Source of the DNA: Spirochaetaceae bacterium
GTDB lineage: Bacteria; Spirochaetota; Spirochaetia; CADAEX01
Direction: 5' to 3'
Assembly: GCA_009778835.1 (NCBI GenBank)
Contig: WRFK01000048.1
Location: 1 to 9,350 of the forward strand
Length of the DNA stretch: 9,350 nucleotides
Below, one piece after another: positions 7,039 through 9,350 of this stretch. The translations under genes were made by a program, and so were the position numbers. Under the pieces are notes generated by a model that was not told where the DNA came from, ran no database searches, and saw nothing but the letters and a program-made list of their open reading frames with translations. The first letter of the stretch is position 1. Every line of letters begins with the position of its first letter.

Positions 7039-8064
7039 CTATCTCTGGACTCTGCCGCTTCCGCCGGATTTAAGAAGCCCTAATACTTCGGTTTCGGTAA
7101 TAAGAGGAAGATCTCCCGGGACTGAATGTTTTAAACATGATGCCGCAATAGCAAAATTAAGAGCTTCTTTATCGCCTCCATATTTATGGAAACCGTAAAT
7201 TAGCCCTGAAGCAAAAGCATCGCCGCTGCCTACCCTGTCTACAACATCGTTAATATCATAGCGTACTGATTTTAAATATTCTTTTCTATTATTTAGAACA
7301 GCAGACCAGCCATTAATATCTGCCGAATTGCTTTGTCTTAATGTTATTGCCACTTTTTTCAAATTAGGATATGTGGAAAGAACTTTTTCTGTTATCTCTT
7401 TATAGGCATCTTCGTTAAACCCGGCAGTATTCGGCAATATTTTAGTTTCTATTCCCAAAGATTTTTGGCAGTCTTCTTCGTTACCTATTGCAACATCTAC
7501 ATATTTCATAACTTCGCTCATAACCTCGGGAGCTTTTTTGCCATACTTCCAAAGCTTGCTCCTGTAGTTAAGGTCGCATGAAATCTGTATTTCTTTATTT
7601 TTTGCAAAAGAAACAGCAGCAATAGTTACATTTGCGGCATTGGCAGATATTGCGGGAGTAATTCCCGATATATGGAACCATGAAACATCTTCAAATATTT
7701 TTTCCCAATCATACTGTTCTGCAGTTGTTTCGGAAACAGATGAATGTTCCCTATCATATATTACTACAGAAGATCTCTGGCAGGCTCCCTGTTCAAGATA
7801 ATATGTTCCAAGCCTTTTGCCTGTTTTTAGAACCTTTGAGGTATCAACACCATACCTGCTAAGCTCCCCGATACATGCCCGGCCTATTGGATTATCCGGA
7901 ACAGCTGTTACATAAGAAGAATTTATTCCAAGGCAGGCAAGAGAAACAGCAACATTTGCTTCGCCGCCTCCAAATGTTGCTTCAAGCATAGGTGACTGCA
8001 AAAATCTTTCAAAGCCAGGCGATTTAAGCCGCAACATTATTTCTCCAAAAGTAACTACCTTCAT
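7039..8064 (-). CDS. kdgK: 2-keto-3-deoxygluconate kinase (PfkB/ribokinase family)
   Basis: It phosphorylates 2-keto-3-deoxygluconate (KDG) with ATP to 2-keto-3-deoxy-6-phosphogluconate (KDPG). The 341 residues show the PfkB N-terminal FGGGEANVAVSLACLG (31-46), the KDG-kinase block DLNYRSKLW (164-172), and the C-terminal PfkB signature DRVGSGDAFASG (276-287) with the catalytic base Asp282. Near the end, KHSVPGDLPL and GGSGRVQR are typical of the KdgK branch. It is the second gene of a two-gene operon: its Shine-Dalgarno AGGAGG overlaps the stop codon of the upstream aldolase, whose substrate it makes. That pairing is the main reason to prefer KDG over another sugar as substrate. The ATG start at 8062-8064 is firm. 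No intrinsic terminator is visible in the 13-base gap to the convergent speB, so the two 3' ends may overlap as RNA. Confidence 0.92.
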   Translation of the reverse strand: MKVVTFGEIMLRLKSPGFERFLQSPMLEATFGGGEANVAVSLACLGINSSYVTAVPDNPIGRACIGELSRYGVDTSKVLKTGKRLGTYYLEQGACQRSSVVIYDREHSSVSETTAEQYDWEKIFEDVSWFHISGITPAISANAANVTIAAVSFAKNKEIQISCDLNYRSKLWKYGKKAPEVMSEVMKYVDVAIGNEEDCQKSLGIETKILPNTAGFNEDAYKEITEKVLSTYPNLKKVAITLRQSNSADINGWSAVLNNRKEYLKSVRYDINDVVDRVGSGDAFASGLIYGFHKYGGDKEALNFAIAASCLKHSVPGDLPLITETEVLGLLKSGGSGRVQR

Positions 8065-8072
8065 GATCTATT

Positions 8073-8078
8073 CCTCCT
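8073..8078 (-). promoter_or_regulatory. kdgK Shine-Dalgarno overlapping the eda stop
   Basis: The minus strand reads AGGAGG, a perfect site 8 bases before the kdgK ATG. Its 5' end shares two bases with the eda TAG (8077-8079), so ribosomes finishing eda reach it directly. This indicates coupled translation of aldolase and kinase. Confidence 0.8.
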
Positions 8079-8721
8079 ATTTTCCATTACTGCTGCGTAA
8101 TTGGGATATTACATCAACAGCTTCTTTTGAAAGCCTATATACCTCATCATAATTTTCATTTTCAATAAGCTCGGGACTTACCATCCATGTCCCTCCGCAG
8201 GCAACAACATTTTTACATTCAAGATACTTAATTATATTACCTAAATTTATCCCTCCGGTAGGTATGAACTTTACATTATAAACAGGCTGCAATGCTTTCA
8301 TCATTGCTATTCCGCCTGAAACTTCCGCAGGAAAAAACTTAAGCACTTTAAGCCCTTTTGAAAGAGCTATTTCAACCTGGGAAGGGCTATTAACACCGGG
8401 ATATATTAATTTATTTAAGGCAAGAGCATTTTCTACAATATCAGGATTATAACCGGGAGTAACAATAAAATCAGCGCCTGCCCCAATTGCTCTTTCAAGC
8501 TGGTCAGATGTTAAAACAGTTCCTGCACCAACAAGAATTTCTTTCATATTTTTTTTAAGAAGTGAAATTCCTTTTTCAGCAGCATCTGATCTGAATGTAA
8601 TTTCCGCTATTGGTATCCCTGCTTTTAAAAGCGCCTCGGCAAGAGGAAGAGCTTTTTCTGCTTTATCAATTTTAATCACAGGTATAATGCCTGTATTATA
8701 AAAAATTTCTTCTTGTTTCAT
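8077..8721 (-). CDS. eda: KDPG / 2-keto-4-hydroxyglutarate aldolase
   Basis: A class I aldolase that cleaves KDPG to pyruvate and glyceraldehyde-3-phosphate, the last step of the Entner-Doudoroff and hexuronate routes. From the ATG at 8719-8721 it has 214 residues, matching the usual 205-215. IAEITFRS holds Glu40 and Arg44, GAGTV holds Thr68, LKFFPAE holds the Schiff-base lysine 128, and IPTGGIN and ACGGTWM are phosphate-binding loops. The frame is open upstream to an ATG at 8781, but those 20 extra residues (rich in Asn, Ile and Tyr) look unlike the family. That start also lies upstream of the likely transcription start, whereas 8721 has an AGGG 8 bases ahead. It is the first gene of the operon with kdgK, 12 bases apart. 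Hydroxyglutarate aldolase activity is shared by the family; the kinase next door favours KDPG. Confidence 0.93.
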   Translation of the reverse strand: MKQEEIFYNTGIIPVIKIDKAEKALPLAEALLKAGIPIAEITFRSDAAEKGISLLKKNMKEILVGAGTVLTSDQLERAIGAGADFIVTPGYNPDIVENALALNKLIYPGVNSPSQVEIALSKGLKVLKFFPAEVSGGIAMMKALQPVYNVKFIPTGGINLGNIIKYLECKNVVACGGTWMVSPELIENENYDEVYRLSKEAVDVISQLRSSNGK

Positions 8722-8729
8722 TATATTTA

Positions 8730-8733
8730 CCCT
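8730..8733 (-). promoter_or_regulatory. eda Shine-Dalgarno that decides the start
   Basis: AGGG on the minus strand ends 8 bases before the ATG at 8719-8721. It is a modest match, but together with family length and the promoter at 8753-8781 it supports this Met over the upstream one at 8781. Confidence 0.55.
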
Positions 8734-8752
8734 GATTATTATTTTATTAACA

Positions 8753-8781
8753 ACATTATAATAAATATAGTTTTTTCTCAA
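8753..8781 (-). promoter_or_regulatory. Candidate eda-kdgK promoter
   Basis: On the minus strand, TTGAGA (8776-8781) is followed after 17 bases by TAATGT (8753-8758), or after 15 bases by a perfect TATAAT (8755-8760). Either gives a start near 8745 and a leader of about 25 bases to the eda ATG at 8721. Just upstream lie an AT-rich inverted repeat, TATAAT-AA-ATTATA (8792-8805), and a small TGCC-N4-GGCA dyad (8809-8820). Either could bind a regulator, but neither is strong evidence. The 205-base gap between eda and hisI otherwise shows nothing recognisable. Confidence 0.45.
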
Positions 8782-8926
8782 CTCTATCTTCTATAATAAA
8801 TTATAAACTGCCAATCGGCAATCTTAATATTGATATAGCAGAATAAAAAAACCAAACAAAACTTGAAGAAAATCAAAAACAGTGCTAGCCTTTAACTAAT
8901 TACAGCAATAAACTTTAGGTTGAATC

Positions 8927-9313
8927 ATGAGCAAAGAATATACAGAAGAGCTTTTAATTGATTTTGGACAAGATGGAAAAAATCTATTACCTGTTGTTAC
9001 CCAGGATGCAGAAACCAAAGAGGTCCTTATACTTTCCTTTGTAAATCTTCTTGCATTTGAGGAGACAATAAGAAGCGGTTATGCAACTTATTGGAGCAGA
9101 AGCAGAAATGAACTTTGGAAAAAAGGGATGACTTCCGGCGATATGCTTAAAATAGTGGAAGTAAGAATAAATTGCGAGCAAAATTCTCTTCTTTTTTTGG
9201 TAAAACCTGAAGGAAAAGGGGCGTGTCATGCTAAAAAGAAAAACAATATGCCCCACTCAAGCTGTTATTACAGAAAAATAAATAACAACAAACTGGAATT
9301 TATAGAGGAATAA
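8927..9313 (+). CDS. hisI: Phosphoribosyl-AMP cyclohydrolase, variant metal site
   Basis: It opens the purine ring of phosphoribosyl-AMP, the third step of histidine synthesis. In its 128 residues, LLPVVTQDAETKEVLILSFV (20-39) and YWSRSRNELWKKGMTSG (55-71) are classic HisI. Zinc cysteines appear as Cys83, Cys100 (ACH) and Cys113 (CYY). Two features differ from the textbook form. The magnesium-binding DCDxD is here NCEQN (82-86), and the spacing from ACH to SCYY is enlarged by an insert (AKKKNNMPHS), where the common form has ACHTGRRSCFY. All else is intact and the reading frame is clean, so this looks like a subfamily rather than decay. There is no fused HisE domain. A modest AGG seven bases ahead serves the ATG. 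A probable hisG starts five bases downstream, consistent with a his operon. No convincing promoter is seen. Confidence 0.9.
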   Translation: MSKEYTEELLIDFGQDGKNLLPVVTQDAETKEVLILSFVNLLAFEETIRSGYATYWSRSRNELWKKGMTSGDMLKIVEVRINCEQNSLLFLVKPEGKGACHAKKKNNMPHSSCYYRKINNNKLEFIEE

Positions 9314-9318
9314 CTATT

Positions 9319-9350
9319 ATGGATAATAATCTTATTATTGGGATGCCTGC
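9319..9350 (+). CDS. hisG: Start of a probable ATP phosphoribosyltransferase (cut by window end)
   Basis: An ATG at 9319-9321, five bases after the hisI stop and nine bases after an AGAGGA ribosome binding site (9304-9309), opens a frame reading MDNNLIIGMPA to the window end. The I-G-x-P-x pattern at the start matches the HisG opening strand (LxIGxPKGS or PAGS), and hisI-hisG adjacency is a known arrangement. Only about ten codons are visible, so the gene is secure as an open frame but its identity rests on a short motif and context. Confidence 0.6.
   Translation, partial: MDNNLIIGMP

Noticed and set aside
7022..7042. ATAGC...GCTAT hairpin between speB and kdgK as a shared bidirectional terminator
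   Set aside because: The stem is only five bases with an 11-base loop, the stop codons fall inside it, and no T-tract follows; too weak.
8863..8891. TTGAAG-N17-TAGCCT as the hisI promoter
   Set aside because: The -10 matches consensus at only three of six positions in AT-rich DNA, so I do not list it as a feature.

Overview
The window is AT-rich, tightly packed bacterial chromosome with only ordinary metabolic genes. I see no mobile element, CRISPR array, tRNA, rRNA or defence system. The families present (long-form SpeA, the carboxyspermidine pathway, eda-kdgK, hisI-hisG) and a GTCAT-type GC-rich palindrome after glgP would fit a Gram-negative anaerobe, such as a member of Desulfobacterota or a related lineage. 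That placement is inference from gene content and is weak.

Layout. (1) Bases 1-1558 (+) hold the C-terminal 518 codons of a glycogen/alpha-glucan phosphorylase whose start lies outside the window. (2) Bases 1649-7025 form a divergent polyamine locus: speA (arginine decarboxylase) on the minus strand, and opposite it an overlapping three-gene operon of carboxy(nor)spermidine dehydrogenase, carboxy(nor)spermidine decarboxylase and agmatinase. The 261-base divergent region between them carries a strong sigma-70-type promoter and two inverted repeats. (3) Bases 7039-8721 (-) hold a two-gene operon, eda (KDPG aldolase) then kdgK (2-keto-3-deoxygluconate kinase). It converges on speB with a 13-base gap. 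(4) From 8927 (+) the beginning of a histidine operon appears: hisI, then the first codons of a probable hisG, cut by the window end.

How the genes work together. The polyamine locus encodes a complete route from arginine to spermidine: arginine to agmatine (SpeA), agmatine to putrescine plus urea (SpeB), putrescine plus aspartate semialdehyde to carboxyspermidine (the dehydrogenase), and carboxyspermidine to spermidine (the decarboxylase). It needs no S-adenosylmethionine decarboxylase or spermidine synthase, and neither is seen here. eda-kdgK gives the lower half of the Entner-Doudoroff/hexuronate route, from KDG through KDPG to pyruvate and glyceraldehyde-3-phosphate. glgP releases glucose-1-phosphate from storage glucan.

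The points most worth a second look are the regulatory architecture between speA and the dehydrogenase gene (a 12-base palindrome on the predicted transcription start), the HisI protein with its usual Asp metal-ligand cluster replaced, and the GC-rich palindrome downstream of glgP. I do not see a previously undescribed system.
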